A stretch of DNA of 64,000 bases from Cupriavidus necator (GTDB lineage Bacteria > Pseudomonadota > Gammaproteobacteria > Burkholderiales > Burkholderiaceae). The position numbers and the translations under genes were made by a program. Positions within the stretch are counted from its first letter, which is position 1. Every line of letters starts with the position of its first letter. Below are positions 34,232 through 42,842 of this stretch, piece by piece. Where the stretch lies: positions 1 through 64,000 of the forward strand of contig NZ_SROX01000020.1 in the NCBI RefSeq assembly GCF_013141915.1. The letters run 5' to 3'. Below the pieces are notes generated by a model. That model saw only the letters and a program-made list of their open reading frames with translations, did not search any database and had not been told where the DNA came from.

Positions 34232-35488
34232 ATGACGGTTGGGGCGCGGTGGCGGGGATGGCTGGGCGGGTTATTGCTGGCGGCAGCGGCGGGCGCATCG
34301 GCGCAGGAGCCGATCCGGCTGGGCATGATCGACGGCCTGTCCGGTCCCTTCGCCAATGCCGGCGAAGCGGTGGTGCGCAACCTGCGCCTGGCGATCGAGC
34401 GCATCAATGCGCGCGGCGGCGTCAAGACCGCCGAGGGGACGCGCCCGCTGGAACTGGTCACTTTCGACAGCAAGGGCAATGTCGACGAAAGCCTGATCCA
34501 GCTGCGCGCCCTGACCGACAAGCGCATTCCGTTCGTCCTGCAAGGCAACAGCTCGGCGGTGGCCGGTGCGCTGGTGTCGGCGATCAACCGCCATAACACG
34601 CGCCAGCCCGATGCGCGCGTGCTGTTCCTGAACTATTCGGCGGTCGATCCGAGCCTGACCAACGAGAACTGCAGCTTCTGGCACTTTCGCTTCGACGCCA
34701 GCGCCGACATGCGCATGCAGGCGCTGACCGAGGTGATCCGCCACGACCAGGGCGTGCGCAAGGTCTACCTGATCGACCAGGACTACAGCTTCGGCCACCA
34801 GGTGGCGCGCTCGGCGCGCGAGATGCTGGGCGCGCGCCGTCCCGACATCCAGATCGTTGGCGACGAGTTCCACCCCATCGGCAAGATCAAGGATTTTGCG
34901 CCCTACATTGCCAAGATCAAGGCCAGCGGCGCCGACGCGGTCATCACCGGCAACTGGGGCAATGACCTGACACTGATGGTCAAGGCCGCGCGCGAGGGCG
35001 GGCTGCAGGCCAAGTTCTATACCTTCTACGGCAACGGCCTGGGCGCGCCGGCGGCGATGGGCGATGCCGGCGTGGGGCGCGTGCTGGCGGTGGCAGAGTG
35101 GCATCCGAACGTGGGCGGGACGGCTTCCGATGCGTTCTATCAGGAGTTCCGGGCGCGCTATCCGGAACCAAAGGACGACTACGTCCACCTGCGCATGCAG
35201 ATGATGGTCGAGATGCTGGCGCGCGCGATCACGCAGGCTGGATCCACCGACGCAGTGAAGGTGGCGTGCGCGCTGGAGAACATGCGCTACGTCAACGACT
35301 TCCATGAGGCCACCGTGCGCGCCGACGACCACCAGGTGCTGCAGCCGCTGTACGTGTCGGTGATGGAGCGCCAGGGCGGGGCCGTGCGCTTCGACAACGA
35401 GGGCTCCGGCTATGGCTTCCGCACCGTGCGCAAGCTCAAGGCAGCGCAGACCACGCTGCCCACCACCTGCCGCATGGAGCGTCCCTGA
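34232..35488 (+). CDS. Branched-chain amino acid type ABC transporter substrate-binding protein
   Basis: A 418-residue periplasmic protein of the Leu/Ile/Val-binding family (Peripla_BP_6). A signal peptide ends near A-G-A-S-A-Q (residue 25). The mature start I-R-L-G-M-I-D-G-L-S-G-P-F-A-N-A-G and the second-lobe K-I-K-D-F-A-P-Y-I-A-K-I-K-A-S-G-A-D-A-V are typical. AGGAGA precedes the start. No permease or ATPase genes lie nearby. The ligand cannot be told from sequence; such proteins also bind aromatic acids or amides. Confidence 0.87.
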   Translation: MTVGARWRGWLGGLLLAAAAGASAQEPIRLGMIDGLSGPFANAGEAVVRNLRLAIERINARGGVKTAEGTRPLELVTFDSKGNVDESLIQLRALTDKRIPFVLQGNSSAVAGALVSAINRHNTRQPDARVLFLNYSAVDPSLTNENCSFWHFRFDASADMRMQALTEVIRHDQGVRKVYLIDQDYSFGHQVARSAREMLGARRPDIQIVGDEFHPIGKIKDFAPYIAKIKASGADAVITGNWGNDLTLMVKAAREGGLQAKFYTFYGNGLGAPAAMGDAGVGRVLAVAEWHPNVGGTASDAFYQEFRARYPEPKDDYVHLRMQMMVEMLARAITQAGSTDAVKVACALENMRYVNDFHEATVRADDHQVLQPLYVSVMERQGGAVRFDNEGSGYGFRTVRKLKAAQTTLPTTCRMERP

Positions 35489-35528
35489 GCGGTGCGGCGC
35501 CCGGGTACTCCTGTCGCGGCTTTTCGGC

Positions 35529-35534
35529 TATAAT
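35529..35534 (+). promoter_or_regulatory. -10 element of the rpsO promoter
   Basis: A perfect TATAAT lies 115 bases before rpsO. The -35 region is poorly conserved. The resulting leader of about 108 bases is long enough for S15 autoregulation, as known in other bacteria. Confidence 0.55.
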
Positions 35535-35649
35535 CCGCCGCTGTCGTGATCTGGCCATCGGCCGGGTGACGGCAGTAGCCAGTCATCAGATGGCACGACG
35601 CATGCGGCGCATCCCGCGCTGTGGCGTTCGCAAGTGAAAGGAAATCATC

Positions 35650-35919
35650 ATGGCAGTCGCCGATATCAACAAGTCCGAAGTCATCAAGCAGTTCGCACGT
35701 GGCGCCAACGACACTGGCAGCCCCGAAGTGCAAGTGGCCCTGCTGACCACCCGCATCAACGAACTGACCCCGCACTTCAAGGCCAACATGAAGGACCACC
35801 ACAGCCGCCGCGGCCTGCTGCGCATGGTGAGCCGCCGTCGCCGCCTGCTGGACTACCTCAAGTCCAACGATGCCGACCGTTACCGCGCCCTGATCGAAAA
35901 GCTGGGCCTGCGCAAGTAA
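35650..35919 (+). CDS. rpsO: Ribosomal protein S15
   Basis: An 89-residue 30S subunit protein of normal length, with the signature L-T-x-R-I-N-E-L-T-P-H-F-K ... D-H-H-S-R-R-G-L-L-R-M-V-S-R-R-R-R-L-L-D-Y-L. It binds 16S rRNA early in assembly. AAGGAA precedes the start. It lies upstream of pnp as in many proteobacteria. Confidence 0.98.
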   Translation: MAVADINKSEVIKQFARGANDTGSPEVQVALLTTRINELTPHFKANMKDHHSRRGLLRMVSRRRRLLDYLKSNDADRYRALIEKLGLRK

Positions 35920-35976
35920 GGTTGCGTCCGATGGCAGCGCGATTCCAGCGTTTGCACGGTTTCGCGTGAGGCCTCG

Positions 35977-36009
35977 ATGCCTGCTTCAGCATTGCTGGGC
36001 AGGCATTTT
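35977..36009 (+). terminator. Intrinsic terminator of rpsO
   Basis: ATGCCTGC (35977-35984) pairs with GCAGGCAT (35999-36006), with an inner CAGC/GCTG, followed by TTTT. It probably lets part of the transcripts read through to pnp. Confidence 0.7.
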
Positions 36010-36189
36010 GCATTTCTGGCGGGGCGCGAACCGCCTCTCCCGGCGGTGCGGGCCGACCATGGAGTGATTTTCGCTTCATGCTGCCCGGCCATTGCGATGG
36101 CCCGGGCGCCCGTTGCGGCAAGCTTCGCAACGGAGTAAGTTGTTCTTTTTCAAACACCCCGGATCGGGCAAGGAAACAGGGCTTTGTGT

Positions 36190-36232
36190 CATTCCAGCGC
36201 GGCATCGGCAACGCCGGTGCCGCGCTGGAATG
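36190..36232 (+). promoter_or_regulatory. Long perfect hairpin in the pnp leader, candidate RNase III site
   Basis: CATTCCAGCGCGGCA (36190-36204) is exactly complementary to TGCCGCGCTGGAATG (36218-36232). The stem continues inward as TCGGC/GCCGG around the loop AAC, giving a roughly 20-bp duplex with one wobble. No T-run follows. In Escherichia coli the rpsO-pnp spacer holds a comparable hairpin that RNase III cuts so PNPase can repress itself. Confidence 0.7.
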
Positions 36233-36361
36233 GCATAGCACTTCCCTGCGACCGCGACCGGCAACCCGGCAGTTTGCCTGCGGCTGAGAACGCAGGCGTC
36301 GTTGGCCGCGCACGTGTCATTGCGTGAATTGCGCGGCCAGCACGCAAGTCAAGGAATGCAC

Positions 36362-38533
36362 ATGTCCATGTTCAACAAGGTCGTCAAGGAATTCCAGTGG
36401 GGCCAGCACACGGTCCGCATGGAAACCGGCGAAATCGCCCGCCAGGCCGGCGGTGCCGTGCTGGTCGATGTGGAAGACACCGTGGTGCTGGCGACCGTGG
36501 TCGCCGCCAAGAACCCGAAGCCGGGCCAGGACTTCTTCCCGCTGACCGTCGACTACATCGAGAAGACCTACGCCGCCGGCAAGATCCCCGGCGGCTTCTT
36601 CAAGCGTGAAGGCCGTCCGTCGGAAAACGAGACCCTGACCTCGCGCCTGATCGACCGTCCGCTGCGCCCGCTGTTCCCGGAAGGCTTCTACAACGAAGTG
36701 CAGGTGGTGGTGCACGTGGTGTCGCTGAACCCGGAAGTGCCCGCCGACATCCCCGCGCTGATCGGCGCATCGGCCGCGCTGGCCGTGTCGGGCATCCCGT
36801 TCAGTGGCCCGGTGGGCGCCGCGCGCGTCGGCTACAAGGATGGCCAGTACCTGCTCAACCCGACCCGCCCGCAGCTCGCCACGTCGGACCTGGACCTGAT
36901 CGTCGCCGGCACCGAGCGCGCCGTGCTGATGGTGGAATCGGAGGCCAACCAGCTGTCCGAGGACGTGATGCTGGGCGCCGTGGTCTATGGCCACGAGCAG
37001 ATGCAGATCGCCATCAACGCCATCCATGAACTGGTGCGCGAAGGCGGCAAGCCGGAGTGGGACTGGGCCCCGGCCGCCAAGAACGAGCCGCTGATCGCCA
37101 AGGTCACTGAAGTCGCGCTGCCGCTGCTGCAGGAAGCCTACCAGCTGCGCCAGAAGTCGGCGCGCAGCCAGAAGCTGAAGGAAGTGTCGGCCAAGGTGGC
37201 GGCCGCGCTGGCCGAAGCCGGCGTGGAAGCCGACAAGGTGGAAGTCGGCAACATCATGTTCGACCTGGAAGCCAAGATCGTGCGTGGCCAGGTGCTGGCA
37301 GGCGAGCCGCGTATCGACGGCCGCGACACCCGCACGGTGCGCCCGATCGAGATCCGCTCGTCGGTGCTGCCGCGCGCGCACGGCTCGGCACTGTTCACCC
37401 GTGGCGAGACGCAGGCGCTGGTGGTGGCCACGCTGGGCACCAAGAGCGACGAGCAGATCATCGACGCGCTGGCCGGCGAATACCGCGACCGCTTCATGCT
37501 CCACTACAACATGCCCCCGTTCGCCACCGGTGAAACCGGCCGCGTGGGCAGCCCCAAGCGCCGCGAAATCGGCCACGGCCGCCTGGCCAAGCGCGCACTG
37601 ATCCCGGTGCTGCCGAAGGACGATGAATTCGCCTACACCATCCGCCTGGTTTCGGAAATCACCGAGTCCAACGGCTCGTCGTCGATGGCTTCGGTCTGCG
37701 GCGGCTGCCTGGCGCTGATGGACGCCGGCGTTCCGGTGAAGGCGCACGTGGCCGGCGTGGCCATGGGCCTGATCCTGGAAGGCAACAAGTTTGCGGTGCT
37801 GACCGACATCCTGGGCGACGAAGACCACCTCGGCGACATGGATTTCAAGGTAGCCGGCACCGACAACGGCATCACCGCCCTGCAGATGGACATCAAGGTC
37901 CAGGGCATCACCAAGGAAATCATGCAGGTGGCGCTGGCGCAGGCCAAGGAAGGCCGTCTGCATATCCTGGCGAACATGCAGGAAGCGATGGGCCACGCCC
38001 GCACCGAACTGTCGGCGCACGCGCCGCGCATGATCACCATGAAGATCCATCCGGACAAGATCCGCGAAGTGATCGGCAAGGGCGGCTCGACCATCCAGGC
38101 GCTGACCAAGGAAACCGGCACCACCATCGACATCCAGGAAGACGGCACCATCACCATCGCGTCGACCTCGACCGATGGCATGGCAGAAGCCAAGCGCCGC
38201 ATCGAGGGCATCACCGCGGAAGCCGAAGTGGGCAAGATCTACGCCGGCACCGTGCTGAAGCTGCTGGACTTCGGCGCCATCGTCAACATCCTGCCGGGCA
38301 AGGACGGCCTGCTGCACATCTCGGAAATCGTCAACGAGCGTGTCAAGGACATCAAGGACTGGCTGAAGGAAGGCCAGCAGGTCCGCGTCAAGCTGATCCA
38401 GGCCGACGAGAAGGGCCGCCTGCGCCTGTCGCTGAAGGCCGCGCTGGCGGAAGAGGGCGGCAGCATCAGCCCGATCAACGCTGGCGAGAGCGCCGCGCCG
38501 GCAGCACCGGCCGGTAGTTCGGAACAGCAGTAA
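36362..38533 (+). CDS. pnp: Polyribonucleotide nucleotidyltransferase (PNPase)
   Basis: A 723-residue phosphorolytic 3'-5' exoribonuclease of the RNA degradosome. Two RNase PH domains (about 5-220 and 310-545, with F-A-T-G-E-T-G-R-V-G-S-P-K-R-R-E-I-G-H-G-R-L in the active second copy) are followed by a KH domain (I-R-E-V-I-G-K-G-G-S-T-I-Q) and an S1 domain (G-K-I-Y-A-G-T-V ... L-L-H-I-S-E-I). The tail is Ala/Pro/Ser-rich. The ATG at 36362 has AAGGA 6 bases upstream. Confidence 0.97.
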   Translation: MSMFNKVVKEFQWGQHTVRMETGEIARQAGGAVLVDVEDTVVLATVVAAKNPKPGQDFFPLTVDYIEKTYAAGKIPGGFFKREGRPSENETLTSRLIDRPLRPLFPEGFYNEVQVVVHVVSLNPEVPADIPALIGASAALAVSGIPFSGPVGAARVGYKDGQYLLNPTRPQLATSDLDLIVAGTERAVLMVESEANQLSEDVMLGAVVYGHEQMQIAINAIHELVREGGKPEWDWAPAAKNEPLIAKVTEVALPLLQEAYQLRQKSARSQKLKEVSAKVAAALAEAGVEADKVEVGNIMFDLEAKIVRGQVLAGEPRIDGRDTRTVRPIEIRSSVLPRAHGSALFTRGETQALVVATLGTKSDEQIIDALAGEYRDRFMLHYNMPPFATGETGRVGSPKRREIGHGRLAKRALIPVLPKDDEFAYTIRLVSEITESNGSSSMASVCGGCLALMDAGVPVKAHVAGVAMGLILEGNKFAVLTDILGDEDHLGDMDFKVAGTDNGITALQMDIKVQGITKEIMQVALAQAKEGRLHILANMQEAMGHARTELSAHAPRMITMKIHPDKIREVIGKGGSTIQALTKETGTTIDIQEDGTITIASTSTDGMAEAKRRIEGITAEAEVGKIYAGTVLKLLDFGAIVNILPGKDGLLHISEIVNERVKDIKDWLKEGQQVRVKLIQADEKGRLRLSLKAALAEEGGSISPINAGESAAPAAPAGSSEQQ

Positions 38534-38583
38534 CACCACGGGCAGTTCTGCCCGCCGGCGCCTCCGGTTGGGGGCGCCACCGC

Positions 38584-38616
38584 AAAACGGCTGGACCATG
38601 TCCAGCCGTTTTTTTG
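38584..38616 (+). terminator. Intrinsic terminator of pnp
   Basis: AAAACGGCTGGAC (38584-38596) and its complement from 38600 form a 13-bp stem with loop CAT, ending in a run of seven T. Confidence 0.95.
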
Positions 38617-38687
38617 TTTACACTGCCGGGCAACCCAATCGAGCGCAGGCTCACACCGACCCAGACAGAAGACAAGGAGCAGCAAGC

Positions 38688-39692
38688 ATGCAAGCCATCG
38701 AGATCCGCGAATACGGCGCCCCCGAAGTCCTCCAGCTGACCGAGCGTCCCGACCCGGTGCCGGGCGCAGGCGAAGTCCTGATCCGCGTGGCTGCCGCCGG
38801 CGTCAACCGTCCGGACGTATTCCAGCGCACCGGCAACTACCCGGTGCCGGCGGGCGCTTCGGACCTGCCCGGCCTGGAAGTGGCCGGTGTCGTGGTGGGC
38901 GGCGACCTCGGCCATGCCGACAACCGCTTTAGCCTCAAGGTGGGCGACCGTGTCTGCGCGCTGGTGCAGGGCGGCGGCTACGCGCAGCTGTGCACCGCGC
39001 CGCTGGCGCAGGTCCTGCCCGCGCCGCAAGGCCTGAGCGATATCGAGGCCGCGGCGCTGCCGGAGACGTTCTTCACCGTGTGGAGCAATGTGTTCGACCG
39101 CGGCTACCTGGGCCAGGGTCCGCGCGGCAAGGACGAGACCCTGCTGATCCAGGGTGGCTCCAGCGGCATTGGCACCACCGCGATCCAGATCGCCAAGGCG
39201 CTCGGCTACAAGGTGTTCGTCACCGCCGGCACCGATGACAAGTGCAAGGCCTGCGAAGACCTCGGCGCCGATCGCGCCATCAACTACAAGACCCAGGACT
39301 TCGTCGCCGAGGTTGCCGCGCTGACCGGCGGCAAGGGCGTCGACGTGATCCTCGACATGGTGGCCGGCCCGTACCTGGCGCGCGAACTCAAATGCATTGC
39401 CGACGATGGCCGCATTGTCATCATCGCGCTGCTGGGCGGCGCCAAGGCCGAGATTCCGCTAGGCGACATCCTGCGCCGGCGCATTACGGTGACCGGCTCC
39501 ACGCTGCGTCCGCGCCCGGCGTCGTTCAAGGGCAAGATTGCCGCGGCGCTGCACGAACAGGTGTGGCCGCTGCTGGCCGCCGGCAAGATCAAGCCGGTGA
39601 TCCACCAGGTGTTCCCGGCCGCGCAGGCGGCCGAGGCACACCGGCTGATGGAGTCCAGCGAGCATATTGGCAAGATCGTGCTGACCTGGTAA
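38688..39692 (+). CDS. NAD(P)H quinone oxidoreductase, PIG3/QOR family
   Basis: A 334-residue zinc-free medium-chain dehydrogenase/reductase. The N-terminal GroES-like domain includes A-A-G-V-N-R-P-D-V. The Rossmann domain carries L-L-I-Q-G-G-S-S-G-I-G-T-T-A-I-Q, the PIG3-type nucleotide loop. It probably reduces quinones with NADPH. AAGGAG precedes the start. Its neighbours pnp and tpiA are unrelated in function, but the order is common in Burkholderiaceae. Confidence 0.92.
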   Translation: MQAIEIREYGAPEVLQLTERPDPVPGAGEVLIRVAAAGVNRPDVFQRTGNYPVPAGASDLPGLEVAGVVVGGDLGHADNRFSLKVGDRVCALVQGGGYAQLCTAPLAQVLPAPQGLSDIEAAALPETFFTVWSNVFDRGYLGQGPRGKDETLLIQGGSSGIGTTAIQIAKALGYKVFVTAGTDDKCKACEDLGADRAINYKTQDFVAEVAALTGGKGVDVILDMVAGPYLARELKCIADDGRIVIIALLGGAKAEIPLGDILRRRITVTGSTLRPRPASFKGKIAAALHEQVWPLLAAGKIKPVIHQVFPAAQAAEAHRLMESSEHIGKIVLTW

Positions 39693-39775
39693 GCGGCCCG
39701 CCGCCAGCGGGCGGCGGTAGCGCCTTGCCCCTGCCACACGCTACAATAGCGGGTTTGATTTGGGAGGGGCACCTC

Positions 39776-40519
39776 GTGAGACAAAAGCTCGTCATCGGCA
39801 ATTGGAAGATGCACGGCAGCCTTGCTGCCAACGCGGCGCTGCTGGAAGGCATCCAGGCTGGCGCTGGTGTGACCGGCGCGACGCTGGCGGTCTGCGCGCC
39901 GTTCCCCTATCTTGCACAATGCCAGGCGCTGCTGCAGGGCTCCAAAGTGGCCTGGGGTGCACAAGACGTCTCAGCGGAAGCGCGCGGGGCCTTCACCGGT
40001 GAAGTGGCTGCGTCGATGCTGGGCGAGTTTGGCTGCACCTATGCACTGGTCGGCCACTCCGAGCGCCGCACTTACCATGGCGAAACCGACCAGACCGTTG
40101 CGGCCAAGGCACTGCGTGCGCTCGAGTTCGGCATCGTCCCGGTGGTTTGCGTGGGCGAGACGCTGGCCCAGCGCGAGGCGGGCGAGACCGAAGCCGTGGT
40201 CGGCAGGCAGCTGCAGGCGGTGCTGGACGCGCTGACCGTGGAGCAGCTGGGTCGCGTGGTGCTGGCCTATGAGCCGGTCTGGGCGATCGGTACCGGCAAG
40301 ACCGCCACCAGCGCGCAGGCTCAGGCGGTGCATGCCTTCCTGCGTGGCCAGGTGGCCGCGCGCGATGCCGGCGTGGCCGAACGCATGGCGATTTTGTATG
40401 GCGGCAGCGTCAAGCCCGACAATGCGGCCGAACTGTTTTCGATGACCGATATCGACGGGGGCCTGATTGGCGGCGCCTCGCTGAAGTCGGAAGATTTTCT
40501 CGCGATCGGCAACGCCTGA
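39776..40519 (+). CDS. tpiA: Triosephosphate isomerase
   Basis: A 247-residue TIM-barrel enzyme interconverting dihydroxyacetone phosphate and glyceraldehyde 3-phosphate. The active-site lysine is in I-G-N-W-K-M-H-G, the histidine in V-G-H-S-E-R-R and the glutamate in A-Y-E-P-V-W-A-I-G-T-G-K-T-A. The start is a GTG at 39776 with GGGAGG upstream; no ATG fits the required N-terminus. Confidence 0.96.
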   Translation: MRQKLVIGNWKMHGSLAANAALLEGIQAGAGVTGATLAVCAPFPYLAQCQALLQGSKVAWGAQDVSAEARGAFTGEVAASMLGEFGCTYALVGHSERRTYHGETDQTVAAKALRALEFGIVPVVCVGETLAQREAGETEAVVGRQLQAVLDALTVEQLGRVVLAYEPVWAIGTGKTATSAQAQAVHAFLRGQVAARDAGVAERMAILYGGSVKPDNAAELFSMTDIDGGLIGGASLKSEDFLAIGNA

Positions 40520-40582
40520 ATGCCGGCCGTCCCGATCGACCGATCAGGCAAGTAACCAGCCAGTAAGGCTTATTTAAATCAA

Positions 40583-40945
40583 ATGGCAATCTTCAAGACT
40601 TTGTTGGTGGTGCTGCAGGTGTTGTCGGCGCTGGGCGTAATTGGCCTGGTGCTGATCCAGCATGGCAAGGGCGCCGATGTGGGCGCGGCCTTCGGCTCGG
40701 GCGCCTCGGGCAGCCTGTTCGGCGCTACCGGCTCGGCAAACTTCCTGTCGCGCACCACCGCCGTGCTGGCCACGCTGTTCTTTGTCTGCACGCTAGCGCT
40801 GACGCTGCTGGGCAATTACAAGCCCGCCGCGTCGCTGGGCGTGATGGGCGCCGCGCCGGCATCGGCGCCCGCCGTGGCCGGTGCTTCGACGCCTGCCGCA
40901 GCCGCGGATGCGTCGGCGCCGGCAGCCCCCGCCGTACCGAAATAA
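40583..40945 (+). CDS. secG: Protein translocase subunit SecG
   Basis: A 120-residue inner-membrane subunit of SecYEG. Two hydrophobic helices flank the conserved V-L-I-Q-H-G-K-G-A-D-V-G-A-A-F-G-S-G-A-S loop. The C-terminal Ala/Pro-rich tail of about 40 residues is longer than in enterobacteria but usual for Burkholderiaceae. It lies 63 bases after tpiA and upstream of tRNA-Leu. Confidence 0.95.
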   Translation: MAIFKTLLVVLQVLSALGVIGLVLIQHGKGADVGAAFGSGASGSLFGATGSANFLSRTTAVLATLFFVCTLALTLLGNYKPAASLGVMGAAPASAPAVAGASTPAAAADASAPAAPAVPK

Positions 40946-40991
40946 TCCGATTGCCTTGCGGCGGATTCCTGAGTTTTTTTGCAGTTGTGCG

Positions 40992-41021
40992 TTGAACAAA
41001 GCAAGAAATTTGGGTTAGAAT
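40992..41021 (+). promoter_or_regulatory. Promoter of the tRNA-Leu/nuo region
   Basis: -35 TTGAAC (40992-40997), spacer 18, -10 TAGAAT (41016-41021). The start would be near 41028, about 105 bases before the tRNA. It is the best promoter seen ahead of nuoA. Confidence 0.65.
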
Positions 41022-41132
41022 GCAAGGCTTGAAACGATTCCCCAGCGAGGGGTTCCGAGCAAAGACGAAAGCCTCTGCAACGGACCTGAAGGGCCTGAAA
41101 ACCCGGCGCCAGGCAATATTGTTTCTCCCCCA

Positions 41133-41217
41133 GCCGACGTGGTGAAATTGGTAGACACGCTATCTTGAGGGGGTAGTGGCGAAAGCTGTGCGAGTTCGAG
41201 TCTCGCCGTCGGCACCA
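41133..41217 (+). tRNA. tRNA-Leu (anticodon GAG)
   Basis: An 85-base class II tRNA. The acceptor stem GCCGACG pairs with CGTCGGC and is followed by the discriminator A and an encoded CCA. The anticodon loop TTGAGGG lies between CTATC and GGTAG and gives GAG, reading CTC and CTT. A long variable arm and the GTTCGAGTC T-loop are present. It sits between secG and nuoA, co-oriented with both. Confidence 0.96.
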
Positions 41218-41383
41218 AACAACTTGATCGGAGTCCCTGGCCGGGCAATGCACCCGCGCATGGGGCTCCGGCAGTCCGCAAGGCGGCGCGCCATGATTCT
41301 CGTGGCTTAGCGCCTGGGGTGGGCAACAGGACGCCGCTTCAGCTGGTGCTGTTGACAACATTCCAGATAAGGCTGGCCGTACC

Positions 41384-41743
41384 TTGAATCTCGAAGCCTA
41401 CTTCCCCGTTCTCATCTTCATCATTTTCGGTGTCGTGCTTGGCGTGGCGCTGATGTCGATCGGTCGGATCCTCGGTCCGAACAAGCCCGATCCCGCGAAG
41501 CTGTCGCCGTACGAGTGCGGCTTCGAAGCGTTCGAGGACGCGCGCATGAAGTTCGACGTGCGCTACTACCTCATCGCCATCCTGTTTATCCTGTTCGATC
41601 TCGAAACCGCCTTCCTGTTTCCGTGGGGTGTTGCCCTGAAGGATATCGGCTGGCCGGGTTTCATCGCCATGGGCGTGTTTCTGCTGGAATTCATCGTGGG
41701 CTTCGTCTACATCTGGAAAAAGGGCGCGCTCGATTGGGAGTGA
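41384..41743 (+). CDS. nuoA: NADH-quinone oxidoreductase subunit A
   Basis: A 119-residue membrane subunit of complex I with three helices and the conserved L-S-P-Y-E-C-G-F-E loop, whose cysteine sits near the quinone site. The start is TTG (41384), an unusual choice, with AAGG upstream; it yields the family N-terminus M-N-L-E-A-Y-F-P-V. It is the first gene of nuoA-N, six bases before nuoB. Confidence 0.95.
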   Translation: MNLEAYFPVLIFIIFGVVLGVALMSIGRILGPNKPDPAKLSPYECGFEAFEDARMKFDVRYYLIAILFILFDLETAFLFPWGVALKDIGWPGFIAMGVFLLEFIVGFVYIWKKGALDWE

Positions 41744-41749
41744 TGTGAA

Positions 41750-42232
41750 ATGGCAATCGAAGGCGTTCTCAATGAAGGCTTTGTCACGACTACCGCTGAC
41801 AAGCTGATCAACTGGACCCGCACCGGGTCGCTGTGGCCGATGACCTTCGGCCTGGCCTGCTGTGCCGTGGAAATGATGCATGCCGGCGCCGCGCGCTACG
41901 ACATGGACCGCTTCGGCGTGATCTTCCGCCCGTCGCCGCGCCAGTCCGACGTGATGATCGTGGCCGGCACGCTGTGCAACAAGATGGCCCCCGCGCTGCG
42001 CAAGGTCTACGACCAGATGGCGGAACCGCGCTGGGTGATCTCGATGGGCTCGTGCGCCAACGGCGGTGGCTACTACCACTATTCGTATTCGGTGGTGCGT
42101 GGCTGCGACCGCATCGTGCCGGTGGATATCTACGTGCCGGGCTGCCCGCCGACGGCCGAGGCGCTGATCTACGGCGTGATCCAGCTGCAGAACAAGATCA
42201 AGCGTACCAACACCATCGCGCGCAAGGGCTGA
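41750..42232 (+). CDS. nuoB: NADH-quinone oxidoreductase subunit B
   Basis: A 160-residue peripheral subunit carrying the terminal 4Fe-4S cluster N2. Ligands include the tandem C37-C38 in L-A-C-C-A-V-E-M, the cysteine in G-S-C-A-N-G-G-G and that in V-P-G-C-P-P. It hands electrons to quinone together with NuoD. It is one base from nuoC. Confidence 0.97.
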   Translation: MAIEGVLNEGFVTTTADKLINWTRTGSLWPMTFGLACCAVEMMHAGAARYDMDRFGVIFRPSPRQSDVMIVAGTLCNKMAPALRKVYDQMAEPRWVISMGSCANGGGYYHYSYSVVRGCDRIVPVDIYVPGCPPTAEALIYGVIQLQNKIKRTNTIARKG

Positions 42233-42233
42233 A

Positions 42234-42833
42234 ATGGCGAAGCTCGATACCCTCAAGGCCGCGCTCGAGAAAGCTCTCGGCAAGCGCGTGCAGAAACTGG
42301 TCGAGGCGACCGGCGAACTGACGCTGATCGTCAAGGCCGACGACTACCTGGAAGTGGCGCAGATCCTGCGCGACGATCCGTCGCTGCGCTTCGAGCAGCT
42401 GATCGACCTGTGCGGCGTCGATTATTCCGAATACGGCGATGGCGCCTGGGACGGCCTGCGCTTTGCCGCGGTCTCGCAACTGCTGTCCATTACGCACAAC
42501 TGGCGCCTGCGCCTGCGCGCGTTTGCGCCGCAGGACGATTTCCCGGTGCTGCCGTCGCTGATCAACGTGTGGAACGGGGTCAACTGGTTCGAGCGCGAAG
42601 CCTTCGATTTCTACGGCATCGTGTTCGACGGCCATCCCGACCTGCGCCGCATCCTGACCGACTACGGTTTCGTCGGCCATCCGTTCCGCAAGGACTTCCC
42701 GGTTTCCGGCTTTGTCGAGATGCGCTACGACCCCGAACAGAAGCGGGTCATCTACCAGCCGGTCACGATCGAGCCGCGCGAACTCACGCCGCGCGTGATC
42801 CGCGAGGACAAGTACGGCGGTGTGGAGTACTGA
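42234..42833 (+). CDS. nuoC: NADH-quinone oxidoreductase subunit C
   Basis: A 199-residue peripheral-arm subunit (30 kDa type), recognised by W-F-E-R-E-A-F-D-F-Y-G-I-V-F-D-G-H-P-D-L-R-R and D-Y-G-F-V-G-H-P-F-R-K-D-F-P. It is a separate gene, not fused to nuoD as in Escherichia coli. It helps shape the quinone-reduction module. Confidence 0.97.
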   Translation: MAKLDTLKAALEKALGKRVQKLVEATGELTLIVKADDYLEVAQILRDDPSLRFEQLIDLCGVDYSEYGDGAWDGLRFAAVSQLLSITHNWRLRLRAFAPQDDFPVLPSLINVWNGVNWFEREAFDFYGIVFDGHPDLRRILTDYGFVGHPFRKDFPVSGFVEMRYDPEQKRVIYQPVTIEPRELTPRVIREDKYGGVEY

Positions 42834-42842
42834 GAACGCGTC

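Larger units (their letters stand above)
35920..36361. other. rpsO-pnp intergenic region
   Basis: This 442-base spacer has no credible gene. It contains a terminator (35977-36009) and a very stable long hairpin (36190-36232) in the pnp leader. The rest shows no clear promoter by eye. Confidence 0.6.

Noticed and set aside
39742..39747. -10-like TACAAT before tpiA
   Set aside because: No -35 at a usable spacing; the nearest TTGCCC is only 11 bases away.
41352..41357. Perfect -35 TTGACA just before nuoA
   Set aside because: No acceptable -10 lies 16-19 bases downstream; the position 32 bases before the start codon also leaves little room.
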